Assembly (NCBI GenBank): GCA_009760855.2
Contig: WPIO01000037.1
Location: 3,044,001 to 3,108,000 of the forward strand
Reading direction: 5' to 3'
Source: Cristatella mucedo
Lineage: Eukaryota > Bryozoa > Phylactolaemata > Cristatellidae
Length of the DNA: 64,000 bases
Part shown: one piece after another, positions 1-15,707 of the stretch
Layout: each line of letters opens with the position of its first letter
Position numbering within the stretch: position 1 is the first letter of the stretch
Notes under the pieces: generated by a model
The model's input: the letters and a program-made list of their open reading frames with translations, nothing else
What the model was told of the DNA's origin: nothing
Database searches by the model: none
Translations under genes and position numbers: made by a program

Positions 1-92
1 TATTTATTGAATACTGAGTTGGCAGCGACCAGGCCATTTAGGCGCTGCAGGTAGGCTTTAGCAAGCCCTTTAGCACATTTTAAGAAAGCTGG

Positions 93-420
93 CGATAATA
101 ACAATACAAGCATTTTTATAGCACTCAGAGAAGTAAATCTCTTTTTAGGCACTTTATATATGCTGCGTGGGAAGCTTGTCAGTACGGTTAGAGACAAAAT
201 GCACGGTGTCAGCATGCATAAGCACACAAAGGGCAATTCACATAGACCCACAGAATGCGGTTAGGAACAGATGCACGTACAGGGGGGCACTGCTTGCAGT
301 GAAGCAACTACAGCGAATGCGGCATGGCAAAATGGCAGGCCTCGTCCCAAATAGACCTCGAATAATAACTCTGCCTTCAATGATCTGTCGCAGGAGACTT
401 AACGATACATAGAGACGTAA
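93..420 (-). mobile_element. Decayed LINE-2-like 3' end
   Basis: The segment contains the end signature shared with the other copies in this window: an AT-rich (ATA/ACA) stretch, then 'agcactcagagaagtaaatctc' read in two parts (agcactcaga / gaagtaaatctc), then 'aggcacttta'. Further in it shows the 'catgcataagcacac' and 'gggcaattcac.tagaccca' segments found in the better preserved copies at 4150-4270. It has no usable ORF. It lies in the region where a ferritin intron is expected. Confidence 0.6.
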
Positions 421-907
421 AAAATGTACTAGCACATTTGAGAAGTGGGATGCTGTAAGAGGTATGTTCCAGAAGCATCAGCTAAAGCTGCATTTACAAG
501 CTTTTGTGACCACCTCTCCAACTTGCAAGTAAAACCAAAGTGATCTGGAGTTTGTCACTTTGTCACAGAAGAACATTTAGCCTTACTACAATTAAATCAT
601 ATAAATGTAGCTCAAAAGACTGGAAATCAAGGGATCTGTAGGTACGCTCACATATCCAAAGAGGGTTCCCGATGCAGCAGCGGTCTCAAAAGGACTGACC
701 TAACGTTCGGCGCCAGAATGCTTCACAGTCATATTTTAAAAGAACCAGTACTAAGTTATAGGATCGCACGGGAAAATTTGCCAACCAGATGCCAAGCGAA
801 TTTCGGCCTAGTTCAAAAAATTGAGACCGGTGGTCTTCATAACAGAGGATTGGATTCGATTGGACACGTTTGGATGCGCCGTTGGCTTTTAAGGCAACCA
901 ACCGCAC

Positions 908-1119
908 CTTAACGTCGCCGAAGTCAATGCGGCCGCCGCGCTTGTTCTGGTATTTCATCAGCTTCTCGGCGTGCTCGCGCTCCTCCTCCGACTGCTTCTT
1001 GAAGTACTTGGAGAAGCCTTTCAGGGCCACGTCGTCACGATCGAAGTGGTACGCCTTCAACGCAACGGGTCGCAGTCAAGAGCTGAGCAATCGCTATGCC
1101 GGCCGGGCGCTGCGCAGCA

Positions 1120-1163
<44 letters not shown>

Positions 1164-1289
1164 GACGACGCTAGACCCCCTCACCATGCTCTGGTAGACG
1201 TAGCTAGCGTGCAGCTCCATGTTGATCTGCTTGTTCACGCCCGCTTCGCTGGTCTCGTGGTAGTTCTGGCGAACCTGTGAAGCTGCCAT
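908..1289 (-). CDS. Ferritin heavy-chain-like subunit, 5' two coding exons (partial)
   Basis: Two exons read on the minus strand. Exon 1 is 1289-1185 (35 residues, from ATG to ...YVYQSM) followed by GTGAGG. Exon 2 is 1054-908 (49 residues, AYHFDRDD...[10 protein letters not shown]), preceded by TTGAAG and followed by GTGCGG. The junction is in phase 0. The product starts with [11 protein letters not shown]. It carries ferroxidase residues of H-type ferritin: Glu25, Tyr32, Glu60 and His63 in this numbering, equivalent to human Glu27, Tyr34, Glu62 and His65. Ferritin H subunits oxidise Fe(II) and store it in a 24-mer shell. There is no secretion signal, which fits a cytosolic form. An upstream in-frame GTG-CAC-AGA precedes the ATG, but ATG 1289 aligns with the family start. 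The remaining ~90 residues (rest of the four-helix bundle) are not in 1-907, so they must lie left of the window or the gene is broken. Two usual tyrosines are histidines (ELHASY, AYHFDR). Confidence 0.93.
1055..1184 (-). repeat. Ferritin intron 1 with (CCG)n tract
   Basis: This 130-base intron lies between the two ferritin exons. About 43 bases of it (1121-1163) are an uninterrupted CCG/CGG trinucleotide repeat of about 14 units. The rest is GC rich and includes the splice signals. Confidence 0.85.
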
Positions 1290-1366
1290 TCTGTGCACTG
1301 GTCGCAGTATAGTTCAGCTGACTGGGAGAGATGATGCTGATGTTTTGACCGAGTTCTAGTCGTCCG

Positions 1367-1383
1367 TGCGTACACTGACGCAG
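1367..1383 (-). promoter_or_regulatory. Iron-responsive element (IRE) in ferritin 5' UTR
   Basis: On the minus strand the sequence reads C-TGCGT-CAGTGT-ACGCA. This is the canonical IRE: a bulged C, a perfect five-base-pair upper stem, and the six-base CAGUGN loop. It lies 77-94 bases upstream of the ferritin ATG and about 45-70 bases downstream of a TATA box, so close to the predicted cap. In animals, IRP binding to such an element blocks ferritin translation when iron is low. The lower stem is weaker (a CTAG/CTAG pairing is possible after an asymmetric gap). Confidence 0.87.
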
Positions 1384-1427
1384 CTAGACGGGCAACACCG
1401 AATTGAAGAGCTGCGGCTTGAGCGCCT

Positions 1428-1436
1428 CAATATATA
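1428..1436 (-). promoter_or_regulatory. TATA box of ferritin gene
   Basis: TATATATTG on the minus strand, about 50 bases upstream of the IRE. A start site 25-30 bases downstream would fall near 1400-1405. The mRNA leader would then be about 115 bases with the IRE in its first 40 bases, as known for translationally controlled ferritin mRNAs. The start site itself is inferred. Confidence 0.6.
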
Positions 1437-1439
1437 CGG

Positions 1440-2450
1440 CTGCTGCTGCTGCTGACAGTTTCTTATCAGAATTTTATCTGACTAAGTAAACAGCGATAAC
1501 AGTCGTAGGCAGTAGCTATCACGTGAGTTGGGCAGCTCGGCTCGGTTCGCGCATGCGCTCGTCTAGTTCCGAGGTGTAGTGATGAACGCCGAAAGGCGGC
1601 GAAACCTGCGTTTTTTTTTGCTTTATCGCGCATGCAGACGCTTCTCGCTCGAGTGCAGCGCCGCCGAGACCTCCGAGTTCGGCGAGTCGGAACCACTGGG
1701 AAGAGACAGGAAACGACCGAGAGAAGCGATTACTGGGCCTCAGTGGGGCCACCGAGTGCAGGAATATCTATACGATTCCCGTCAGTTCGATTAGCTTAAT
1801 GGAACTACATCCACCTACATCCTTCTTGCTGGACGAATACCGAACTGCCAACTCGATTGCCATCCTCATGCGGCCTCAATCTATTAACTTTTAGTTGCTG
1901 CGCCTGGATAAAATGCACAGTGCGGCTTAACTCGCCCTAAACCTAAAGCTGCTCAGGCTTTTGGCGTCCCGAGGTAGATTCCTCAGCACTACACCCACTT
2001 ATTGTTAATTTACTAGTATAAGTCACACCCTAAATCTATGGATACTTTTTAAAAACTTACTAAATATACAGCTCATTATATATTCTTGTTGACTTGACCA
2101 TGTCGTTTGGTAGCACAGCAGACAGCCAGCCGATGCCCAACACCGACAGTGTATTCCCAAAGCACGGAGCCCAAGAGCTAACGGCTCCCATCGGCCCCGG
2201 CTCTCACACGACTCCCCTTCTCCAGTCCCCTGGTCGACTCCGATGATTCATCGAGGACCACAGCTGTGCAGCGGCCGACCCTGATGGTGAATCCACCATC
2301 TGGCCACCAGCTGGTTACCGGCCTGTGTCCATGCCACTTCACAGGCGGACCACAGCAGTGCACCGGCCCCTCTCGGTGGTGCTTCTAACAGCTCACCAAT
2401 GGCTTATCACAGGAGCCGGCATACAATACATACATACGTACATACGAACT
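1440..2450. other. Ferritin upstream region, no gene seen
   Basis: GC-rich 5' flank to about 1790, then mixed-composition sequence. Short open frames on both strands show no family resemblance. Nothing further is supported. Confidence 0.5.
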
Positions 2451-2454
2451 ACAG

Positions 2455-2757
2455 ACCACATTTAAAAAGAACTTAAAAACACCTATTTAGGACAGCATTT
2501 AGTGGGTCCCTCTGATTCGTCCTTCATGTGCTTATGCCTGCTGACACTGTGCATGCTGCCACTAACCACATTTGCATGCTGACCCTGTGCATGTCACCCC
2601 TAATCATGTTACATGTTATTCATGTTGTTTGTTTATCAAGCATGATATTACTCACCATTCAATTGCATTTCCCTTTGCAACAAATGTAAAGCGCCTAGAA
2701 AGAGATTGAGTTCTCTGAGGGCGCTTTATCAAGTGCATTATTATTGTTATTCATATA
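2455..2757 (+). mobile_element. LINE-2-like retroposon, 3' end only
   Basis: This segment contains the 3' UTR and tail shared with 5553-5850 and 14640-14865. It begins 'aagaacttaaaaacacctat', then 'gacagcatttagtgggtccc', then the 'aaagcgcctagaaagagatt' and 'ctgagggcgctttatcaagt' end signature, and closes with ATT repeats. A tail of this type (GCGC stem plus ATT microsatellite) is typical of L2-clade LINEs. The copy is 5' truncated with no coding part. Confidence 0.85.
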
Positions 2758-3007
2758 AGTTTGCTTTACTCGTCAAAGTTAGCAAGAAACTCGTCATCAG
2801 TATCATCATTCAGTCATCAGTATCACTGCCAACTCTTTTGTTTTCTATTCTGAAATATTGTCCGAATCGTCACTTTCACAGTATGCCGTGACTGACACTG
2901 ACTTGCAGCGTATAAGTTGCAGGTGTATTTTATTTTTAAAAAAAAACGAAGAAAGTGCGACTTATACTCGGAAAAATACGGTAGTTGCCGACGCTTTAAC
3001 AATATTA

Positions 3008-3070
3008 CCTTTGCTATAGTGCACTCAGAGAACCCAATCACTTTATAGGCCCTTAACATTTAAGAGTTGC
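3008..3070 (-). mobile_element. Short LINE tail fragment
   Basis: The sequence 'tgcactcagagaacccaatc' followed by 'aggccctt' resembles the reversed 3' tail of the LINE-2-like family, without coding sequence. Confidence 0.4.
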
Positions 3071-3171
3071 AGGCTGGAAGTAATAAGTGCTTTCGGAAAA
3101 CCTTAGCGCTGTAAACAAGTTTGATAACCACGTACGTGCTATCGCCGCGGAGGTTATCGAGCGACACTCAA

Positions 3172-3209
3172 ACTTTGCACCGGGTGGACTTGTCCACCCG
3201 GTGCAAAGT
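3172..3209. repeat. Perfect 38-bp inverted repeat
   Basis: Left arm ACTTTGCACCGGGTGGAC (3172-3189), spacer TT, right arm its exact reverse complement (3192-3209). It is GC rich and would form a strong hairpin or cruciform. No terminator or gene context explains it. Confidence 0.9.
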
Positions 3210-3333
3210 CGGCCTTGCGTCACGAGCGCCTCACAGTCGCTAAGCTCGGTGGTTTTCAAGCGCCGCTCGCTTGGGCTTCGGAGTGCAGACATTTCCGGTG
3301 TGCCTCTCTAGCAGGGAGAGGCTCGAGAAGGCA

Positions 3334-3371
3334 GGGAGAGAGAGAGAGAGAGGGAGAGGGAGAGAGAGGGA

Positions 3372-3428
<57 letters not shown>
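3334..3428. repeat. (AG)n microsatellite
   Basis: About 95 bases of AG dinucleotides with a few GGG interruptions at the left. The flank 3430-3960 is GC rich, has open frames in several phases and no recognisable product. Confidence 0.95.
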
Positions 3429-3429
<1 letters not shown>

Positions 3430-4017
3430 ACGGGCCGCCGGGGTCGAAAAGGGCGGCCGTTCAAGCTAAGGATCGCGTCGGCGCCCACTTTAGTATCGCG
3501 TCGAGTGAAACGAAGAGGCGGTGGCGGCTGCGGAAAAGCTCACACGGCTGCAGACGGCGACACACTGAAGGCGCGGGAGTCGCCAAGTTCGCGGGCGAGC
3601 GTAAGCAGAGCAGGAGCAGAGCGGGAGCAGAGCAGAAGCACGGGGCGACAGGCCGAAATGGGCCAGCAGCGTCAATGCCGTCCGTCCGTCGCCGACGGGG
3701 TAGCTTAACGGCGCCGAGAAAAAGCGCAGGGACGGCGCTGCCGCTCGAGGTTCGGACGTTACACTGATTTGGCGACGCTGCCCGCCCAGCGGGTTTCGAG
3801 TGTCGCTGAGTGCCGGGTAGCTACGAAGGCGAGCTCGTAGAACTGTTGGAGCTTCGGAGAGCTTACGGGGACGATGCCGTGCCTACTAGCGCGACTCGTC
3901 ATGCTCCGAAGTTATACTTGACCGCTGCGAAATGCCGATGCCGTAGCGATTGTGAAGTCGGCATGAACGTCGCGATTACGATGTCATGCGTGCTGCCGAA
4001 AACGGGGCCGGCCAGCG

Positions 4018-5450
4018 ATATAATAATAATAATAATAATAATTCACTTGATAAAGCGCCCTCAGAGAACTTAATCTCTCTCTAGGCGCTTTACAGTTGCT
4101 GCAAAGTGAAATGCAATTGAATGGTAAGTAAAATCATGCTTGAAAAACAAACAAAATGAATAATATGGTTAGGGGTGACATGCACAGGGTCAGCATGCGA
4201 ATGTGGTTAGTGGCAGCATGCACAGTGTCAGCACGTATAAGCACATCAAGGACGAATCACAGGGACCCGCTAAATGCTGTTCTAAATAGGTGTGTTTTTA
4301 GGTTCCTTTTAAATGTGGTCAGGTCAGGGCATGTTCTGACGCAGGTCGGGAGGGAGTTCCAGGCTTTGGGAGCATACGAACTAAATGCACGGTCTCCAAA
4401 GGATTTAAGGTTTGTACGAGGTATTTCTAGACTGTTGGATTCCGAAAAGCGGGTGGTACGATGCTTGGCCTGATGGGGTAGTATATCTGAAAGATAGGCT
4501 GGAGCTATAGAATGAAGGGACCTAAAAGTGAGCGACAAAACCTTGAAGTCAATCTGTTGCTTGACTGGTAGCCAGTGCAGGTCGGCGAGAAGTGGAGTAA
4601 TGTGCCAACTGCGACGCTCACGACAGACAAGTCTAGCTGCCGAGTTTTGCACCAGCTGCAATCGCCTGATCGCACATGCCGGTAGGCCAGTAAGCAGTGA
4701 GTTGCAGAAGTCGAGACGGGATGTCACGAATGCATGGACCAACTTAGATGTGGTATCCTTATCTAAACAAGCCCTAATTTTAGCAATGCTATGAAGCTGA
4801 AAATAGGCGGATTTGACCGTGGAGCTGATATGGTCGTCTAACGAGAGGTCGCTTTGGAATATGACACCTAGATTTCGAGCTGCGATTTGCAAGCCGCCAG
4901 CGAATGTGGCCATGTGCCGAACGGCTCGTGCTCTCCTACTAGCAAAAGAACCGTATCAAGCACAGAGCCCTCAGGTACCCCATACTTCAGTTATTCCTCG
5001 ATTGATTTCTTTATCGGTTCGCATCAATAATCTCTGGAGTCTCCCACTGAGATAGACCCTGGACCGTTGCTGTGCAGTACCAGCCAGAGATGCCCAGGCG
5101 AGATGAGCAGCCCTCGTTAAGTACTTGGTGATCGACAGTATCAAAAGTTGCCGAAAGATGGAGCAAAATAAGCAGATACTCTACCGAAGCTGCATTCCTG
5201 AGAAGGTCGTTATACGCCCAAGTAATGTTGACTGTGGAGTGATTAACTCTAAAACCACACTGGAACTTACTATCTTGTGCGAAGCTTCAATGTATGAGTA
5301 TAGCTGGTCTGCCACGACTAGTTCTAGTGTCTTTGATAGGAACGGTAGAAGGACGACTGGGCAGAAGTTGTAAGTTCTCTTGGTCAAGTGTTGCTTTCTT
5401 GCCTTTTTGAAAGGTGCTGGGACATGACCTGAGGCTAATGACATATTTGC
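4018..5450 (-). mobile_element. LINE-2-like retroposon with internally deleted reverse transcriptase
   Basis: On the minus strand, 5444-5181 encodes the start of a non-LTR reverse transcriptase (PVVLLPFLSKTLELVVADQL). Near 4985 the frame reads YGVPEGSVL, the RT motif before the catalytic centre. At about 4935-4913 the sequence jumps straight to the C-terminal thumb/tail region (ARNLGVIFQSDLSL; FVTSRLDFCNSLLTGLP; HITPLLADLHWLPV; FGDRAFSSYAPKAWNSLP), open from 4913 to 4257. The expected F/YADD block between them is missing, so this copy is dead. The 3' UTR follows, with the conserved tail and an (ATT)n end at 4019-4042. Confidence 0.88.
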
Positions 5451-5552
5451 AATATTTGCTATGCATGGCCGCAGCCTTGCACAACAAAAATTGGAAACCT
5501 ATAGTAACTCTATAACTCGACAAAGCTTCAAGGACGAAGTAGGTGTTACACA

Positions 5553-5850
5553 TTTAAAGGAAACTTAAAAACACCTATTTAGGACAGCATTTAGTGGGTC
5601 CCTGTGATTCGTCCTTGATGTGCTTATACGTGCTGACACTGTGCACGCTGCCACTAACCACATTTGCATGCTGACCCTGTGCATGTCACCCCTAACCATA
5701 TTATTCATTTTGTTTGTTTTTCAAGCATGATTTTACTTACTATTCTATTGCATATCACTTTGCAGCAAATGTAAAGCGCCTAGAAAGAGATTAAGTTCTC
5801 TGAGGGCGCTTTATCAAGCGCAATATTATTATTATTATTATTACACAGGC
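5553..5850 (+). mobile_element. LINE-2-like retroposon, 3' end, opposite orientation
   Basis: Near-identical 3' UTR and tail to 2455-2757, ending in (ATT)n at about 5826-5845. It lies about 100 bases from the 5' side of the inverted copy at 4018-5450, so the two form a head-to-head pair. Confidence 0.85.
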
Positions 5851-5859
5851 GAGTCAACA

Positions 5860-6165
5860 GGAGAATAAATGTCGGTGCATGAGAATTGTGGTAGTGAGTT
5901 CCACAGTCGAGGACCAGTAGAGCAAAAGCTTCTGCAGCCAGTGGTCTTCTTATGTGTAAGAAGGGAACGGCTAATTTATTGCCCACTGAGGACCTGAGAC
6001 CGCGACGAGGTTGGACCTGGTGTAGCAGTTCAGCTAGGATAGAAGTAGCCAAGCCACGGTGAGCGTTGTGGGTGAGTTTAAGAATTTTGCCTTCTTTACT
6101 GCCGGCATTCGAGCTGTTTGTATCGAAATGGCCCTTGTTTTGTGCAGGGCATCCCAATCGTCAAC
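5860..6165 (-). mobile_element. Fragment of a second LINE type
   Basis: The minus strand from about 5975 to 5860 reads CRSFCSTGPRLWNSLPQFSC, the C-terminal 'S-GPRLWNSLP' motif of L2/CR1-like ORF2 proteins, followed by the (ATT)n shared with the neighbouring tail. Frameshifts are present. Confidence 0.55.
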
Positions 6166-6281
6166 GGCTTCAGCGATGCTTAATAACGAGGGATCACACG
6201 AACTCTGAGAGTCGCCTCGCGTGATAGGCAAGCCCAAGTCTAAGCATGATAAGTATTTGTTATCATTCCTCTGGCATTGAG

Positions 6282-6365
6282 TAAGTTGTAAAGCGCTTGG
6301 ATAGAGATTAGGTTATCTTAGGACGCTACACGAAAGACATGTTTATTATCGTTATTATTATTATC
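6282..6365 (+). mobile_element. LINE/SINE tail fragment
   Basis: The stretch 'tgtaaagcgcttggatagag' and 'ttatcttaggacgct', ending in ATT-rich sequence, matches the family 3' end signature. No coding part is seen. Confidence 0.55.
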
Positions 6366-6495
6366 ATAGGTCAACCAACCGAGATGTCACCACTCAGGTA
6401 AATCCGATAAGCACCCCTGATAATTCACTTCGGCATTCCACCACATGTACATACCAATGATGATAAGTAACGATGCAGTGGCAGGCGGCACACAA

Positions 6496-6501
6496 TTTAT
6501 T
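6496..6501 (-). terminator. Poly(A) signal of the ZNF593 gene
   Basis: AATAAA on the minus strand, about 510 bases downstream of the TAG stop at 7017-7015. It is the best placed signal; cleavage would fall near 6475-6485. Inferred from position only. Confidence 0.55.
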
Positions 6502-7014
6502 GAAGACTACAGCTCACGAAGCAGAGCACGGTTTCGCTGCAGCCGGAGCCTAGGTCTCACTGACGTGGTGGTAGCGGCAAGCATGCCGTGCCACATTAGC
6601 CATTAGATGGCAAGTCAGTCGTCGACTAGCCTGGCTGGCAGCCCCGACTCTCAAGAGACAGATACCCTCGCGGTGACCAAAACACAATCTTGTCAGCCGA
6701 TCTACGGGAGGTGCCCTTGACTCCCAGGCCTCTAGCATCTGCTGCCGGCTTGCAACATGCTGGCAAATTGCCATATCGCTTACATCGTACCCGTGACCGT
6801 GGTGCCAGCAGTCAACAGTCCAGCACTCAGCTTGTCATCGGTCGGATGATCGTGCAGGAGGGAGGGGGGTGGAGTGGGCCAAAGATCGATCGGCTGCACA
6901 GCCCAGCACGTACGCGGCTCGGCAGGCTGCCATAGCCATGAGCTCACAGCACTTCCCTGCCAAGTGCAGTACTGCCAGAGGCACAGCCTTGGCAGCCTGA
7001 CTCCTCGAACTGAC

Positions 7015-12403
<5,389 letters not shown>

Positions 12404-13680
12404 GACGACCTAGCCGCTCAGCAGCAACGTGGGCCGAAAAAACCTTCACCCTGCTCATGAATGTCACGGATAGCAACTAACGCTCCTTGGTGTGTGGAGA
12501 GCGGTTCCGGTGGCCGCAAATTCATACATTACATAATCGTGAAAATAAGTTGTATGGGAAAGTTTGACCGGATCGCAGTTTACCGATCATTTTTACCGAT
12601 TCGTTTTAATAGCTTCTACTAGGTCTAATGCAGCGAAAATTTAATTCTGAGCTAGCTAAGTTTCTTTATGCAGCCACACGTCCATGAATCCTTGTTACTC
12701 TGCTAACTAACGCTGTGAAAAATCAGAAAAAATAGATGTTCAAGGTAATATCTACCCGGGTAGATAGTCTTTCCCAGTTCTCTCAAGAAAGTAGTGCGCA
12801 TACCCTGGTTCAATTACAGTCCATAGCCGGCAAGCCGTGTGCGTTTGGCCACGTTCGTATAGTGGCTCCTTGTCCCGTTTTCGTAGTTACCATTGTAGGG
12901 CAGTGACCGGCTAGAATGCGTTACAGTTACTGACCATCTAGAAGATGGGTCCAGCTGTAGCGAAATTCAGGTTGATCTCGGAGCCCAGGTTTCCCACAGA
13001 GCGCTCCGCCAACATCGGTTCGCCAGGTGCCTACTGACGAGTTTATAAACGCAATAACTTTCTAGCAAAATCCGCAAAGGTTAGGTTTCTTGTTGGCGTC
13101 GCCATCGGAACAACTCAGTAAACCGCAATTCTGCTATCCGTCGGACCCGGCCCAGCTCTGTTGGCTGTGGAGGCCACCGAAAGCATAGTGACTGATGTCA
13201 GTAGGAAACGCAGTGAAGGTCAACAGCCGTGGTCCACTAGTACCAGAAACATCTAAACTTATAGACAGTTCTCGTCGTTTTATCTGTTTTTAGTTAGTTT
13301 TTAGCAGAGTTTTTATCTTTGCACATCTGGCTCATTGGCCAAAGTTTATCCAGTTTACTGGCTAAAACGGTAATTCGTCCTAGTTTGGCTCCGGGTAGAG
13401 GTGAAAGCCATGCCATTGTCGGCAGAGGTCGCGCGGGCTCGACCCCTGCGGCAGCATGTGAAGCCTCTGGCTAGAGATGAAGTTCTTCGCGGGGTGCTGC
13501 TGATTTATACGATTCACGGTCCTGCTTCGAAGTCGTATAATGGACATTTTCATAACAAATGCACAGGTTCCCAATTTATTATAGCAATGGAAATGTGGCC
13601 ATTTTGTAACCAATAAAATTCTAGGTCGTCTACCAAATTAAATGACCCAAGGAGATAGAAGCGCCATTACCTATTTTCGA
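12404..13680. other. Upstream of ZNF593, no gene seen
   Basis: The first ~150 bases hold a GGCCACCGGAACC segment (an ETS-like core) on the minus strand that could be promoter. An 18-base perfect palindrome, TATCTACCCGGGTAGATA, is at 12749-12766. The rest to 13680 has no recognisable coding or repeat content. Confidence 0.4.
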
Positions 13681-13689
13681 GGCCTCCAC

Positions 13690-14868
13690 ATAGCTGAAAT
13701 GGACAAAGATCATCTGAAGTACCTCTGAAATATGGAGTACCTCAGGGCTCCGTGCTAGGTCCGGTTCTTTTCACGGTTTATACTCTCCCTCTTGCTGATG
13801 TGATTGCCAAGCACCATGTAGGCTTTCACTTCTATGCGGATGCCACTCAGTTGTACCTTTGCTTTGATCCCTCCTAGCCTTCGCCCACCTCAAATTCTCT
13901 CAACTCACTTGCTGCATGCATTGATGACATCTGCACATGGATGGCAGCAAATTTTCTAAAACTAAAACGATGATAAAACTAACTTACTAGTTGTGGGCAA
14001 ACCCAGTGTGATTCAGAAATTGGAAAGGCAAGCTCAAAATTGGCTCTGCCAGCATATCTCCAGTTGAATCAGCTCGAAATCTAGGTGTCATATTCCAAAG
14101 CGACCTCTCGCTGGCCGACCATATCAGCTCCACAGTCAAATCCGCCTATTTTCAGCTTCATAACATTGCTAAAATTCGGGCTTGTTTAGATAAGGATACC
14201 ACATCTAAGTTAGTCCAAACATTCGTGACATCCCGTCTCGAATTCTGCAACTCACTGCTTACTGGCCTACCAGCATGCGCAATCAGGCGATTGCAGCTGG
14301 TGCAAAACTCTGCAGCTAGGCTTGTCTGTCGTGAACATCGCAGTTGCCACATTACTCCACTTCTCGCCGACCTGCACTGGCTACCAGTCAAGCAACAGAT
14401 TGACTTCAAGGTTTTGTCGCTCACTTTTAGGTCCCTTCATTCTATGGCTCCAGCCTATCTTTCAGATATACTATCCCATCAGGCCACGCATCGTACCACA
14501 CGCTTTTCGGAATCCAATAGTCTACAAATACCTCGTACAAACCTCAAATCCTTTGGAGACCGTGCATTTAGTTCGTATGCTCCCAAAGCCTGGAACTCCC
14601 TCCCGACCTGCGTCAGAACATGCCCTGACCTGACCACATTTTAAAGGAACTTAAAAACACCTATTTAGGACAGCATTTAGTGGGTCCCTGTGAGTCGTCC
14701 TTCATGTGCTTATGCTCATGCAAGTGCTGACATTGTGCATGCTGCCACTAACCACATTTGCATGCTGACCCTGTGCATGTCACCCCTAACCATGTTATTC
14801 ATTTTGTTTGTTTTTCTAGCATGATTTTACTCAAGTGCATTATTATTATTATTATTATTATAGCTCTC
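13690..14868 (+). mobile_element. LINE-2-like retroposon with RT palm and C-terminal region, decayed
   Basis: At 13733-13880 the plus strand reads [14 protein letters not shown], then [10 protein letters not shown]: the RT catalytic box with YADD changed to YADA, followed by a stop (CFDPS*). After frameshifts, 14225-14644 carries EFCNSLLTGLPACAIRRLQL, HITPLLADLHWLPV and APKAWNSLPTC. The shared 3' UTR follows, and (ATT)n ends at about 14862. The first 40 bases of the right flank start new sequence. Dead by loss of the catalytic Asp, stops and frameshifts. Confidence 0.88.
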
Positions 14869-15029
14869 GGCACGGGCACACTGTTAACGAGGGTAGGGAA
14901 GTACATGACCATGGCTAGCCCCTCGGGTCGGTACGGATCAGGGCTGCAGCCCCTCAGTCTGGGCTTTGAACCGCAATCGTGGGTCACTCACATAGTCCTA
15001 CGGGTACACTGCTGGTGCAGGTTGACATC

Positions 15030-15200
15030 GCGACGACACCCCTTGAATTCGTCATTTAAAAAACAGCTCAAGCCAATCCATTCCTCTCAGCTTCTGCTTC
15101 GTCCTGTGAAATGTCCTCTGTGGGCTTGTAGGTGCTTAAATTGTGTATATTATCACTAACCAATCAACCTTCCTTGACCAGCAGGAACTGAGTAGCTTAA
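15030..15200 (+). mobile_element. Older LINE 3' UTR fragment
   Basis: 'ctgcttcgtcctgtgaaatgt' (read as ctgcttcgtcct / gtgaaatgt) and 'cctctgtgggcttgtagg' resemble the 'gtcctc.gtgtgcttatg' segment of the LINE 3' UTR copies at 33650 and 38320. Weak similarity, no tail. Confidence 0.35.
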
Positions 15201-15701
15201 TATTTTGTTAACGTTGATCGCCCTAGAATCAGATGTAGATACACTGTGCCTTATCAATTCCGGGAGATGTTGACTCGGAATGGATCAAAGCAACCCGATA
15301 ATCACTATCCAGCATAGCGCCTAAGAAGAATCTCAGAGCTCGGCCTCGTCCGTCCAAGGCCAATTTAGCCCCCGGCTCATGCTCAAAGCACAGCCGCTGA
15401 CGTTCAGTTCCCAATTCTCGATTCGACTACCGGCAGGACATTTCGTGAGAAGGACCATCGGCACCTATAGCTGGGTATCTACAAGTTGTAAATTCAAAAG
15501 CAAATATAAATGGCAGCAGTGGAGAACAGCTGGCCCATCTGTTGATTTGCAGTGCCTGCTGCAAGGACACTTTGCTGCCAAGCATGCAAAACCACGGCCC
15601 TGCAAGGCTGCTGGCTCTCGAGAGTGCTTTCGACATGCTCAGTAGCACGCATTGCATCACACGGAAGGCAGAAAGGCAGCTCCTTTGCAAACCAGTGCGA
15701 C

Positions 15702-15707
15702 TTTATT
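15702..15707 (-). terminator. Candidate poly(A) signal of GOGAT
   Basis: AATAAA on the minus strand, 464 bases downstream of the GOGAT stop codon. It would give a 3' UTR of about 480-490 bases (16170 to about 15685). Position-based call. Confidence 0.5.

Noticed and set aside
1035-1298. 87-codon frame with ferritin start followed by polyalanine
   Set aside because: The alanine run is the CCG intron; splicing to 1054 restores ferritin.
3271-3708. 145-codon plus-strand frame through the AG repeat and a GC-rich flank
   Set aside because: The AG repeat supplies much of the openness, the opposite strand is open too, and there is no recognisable domain or splice context.
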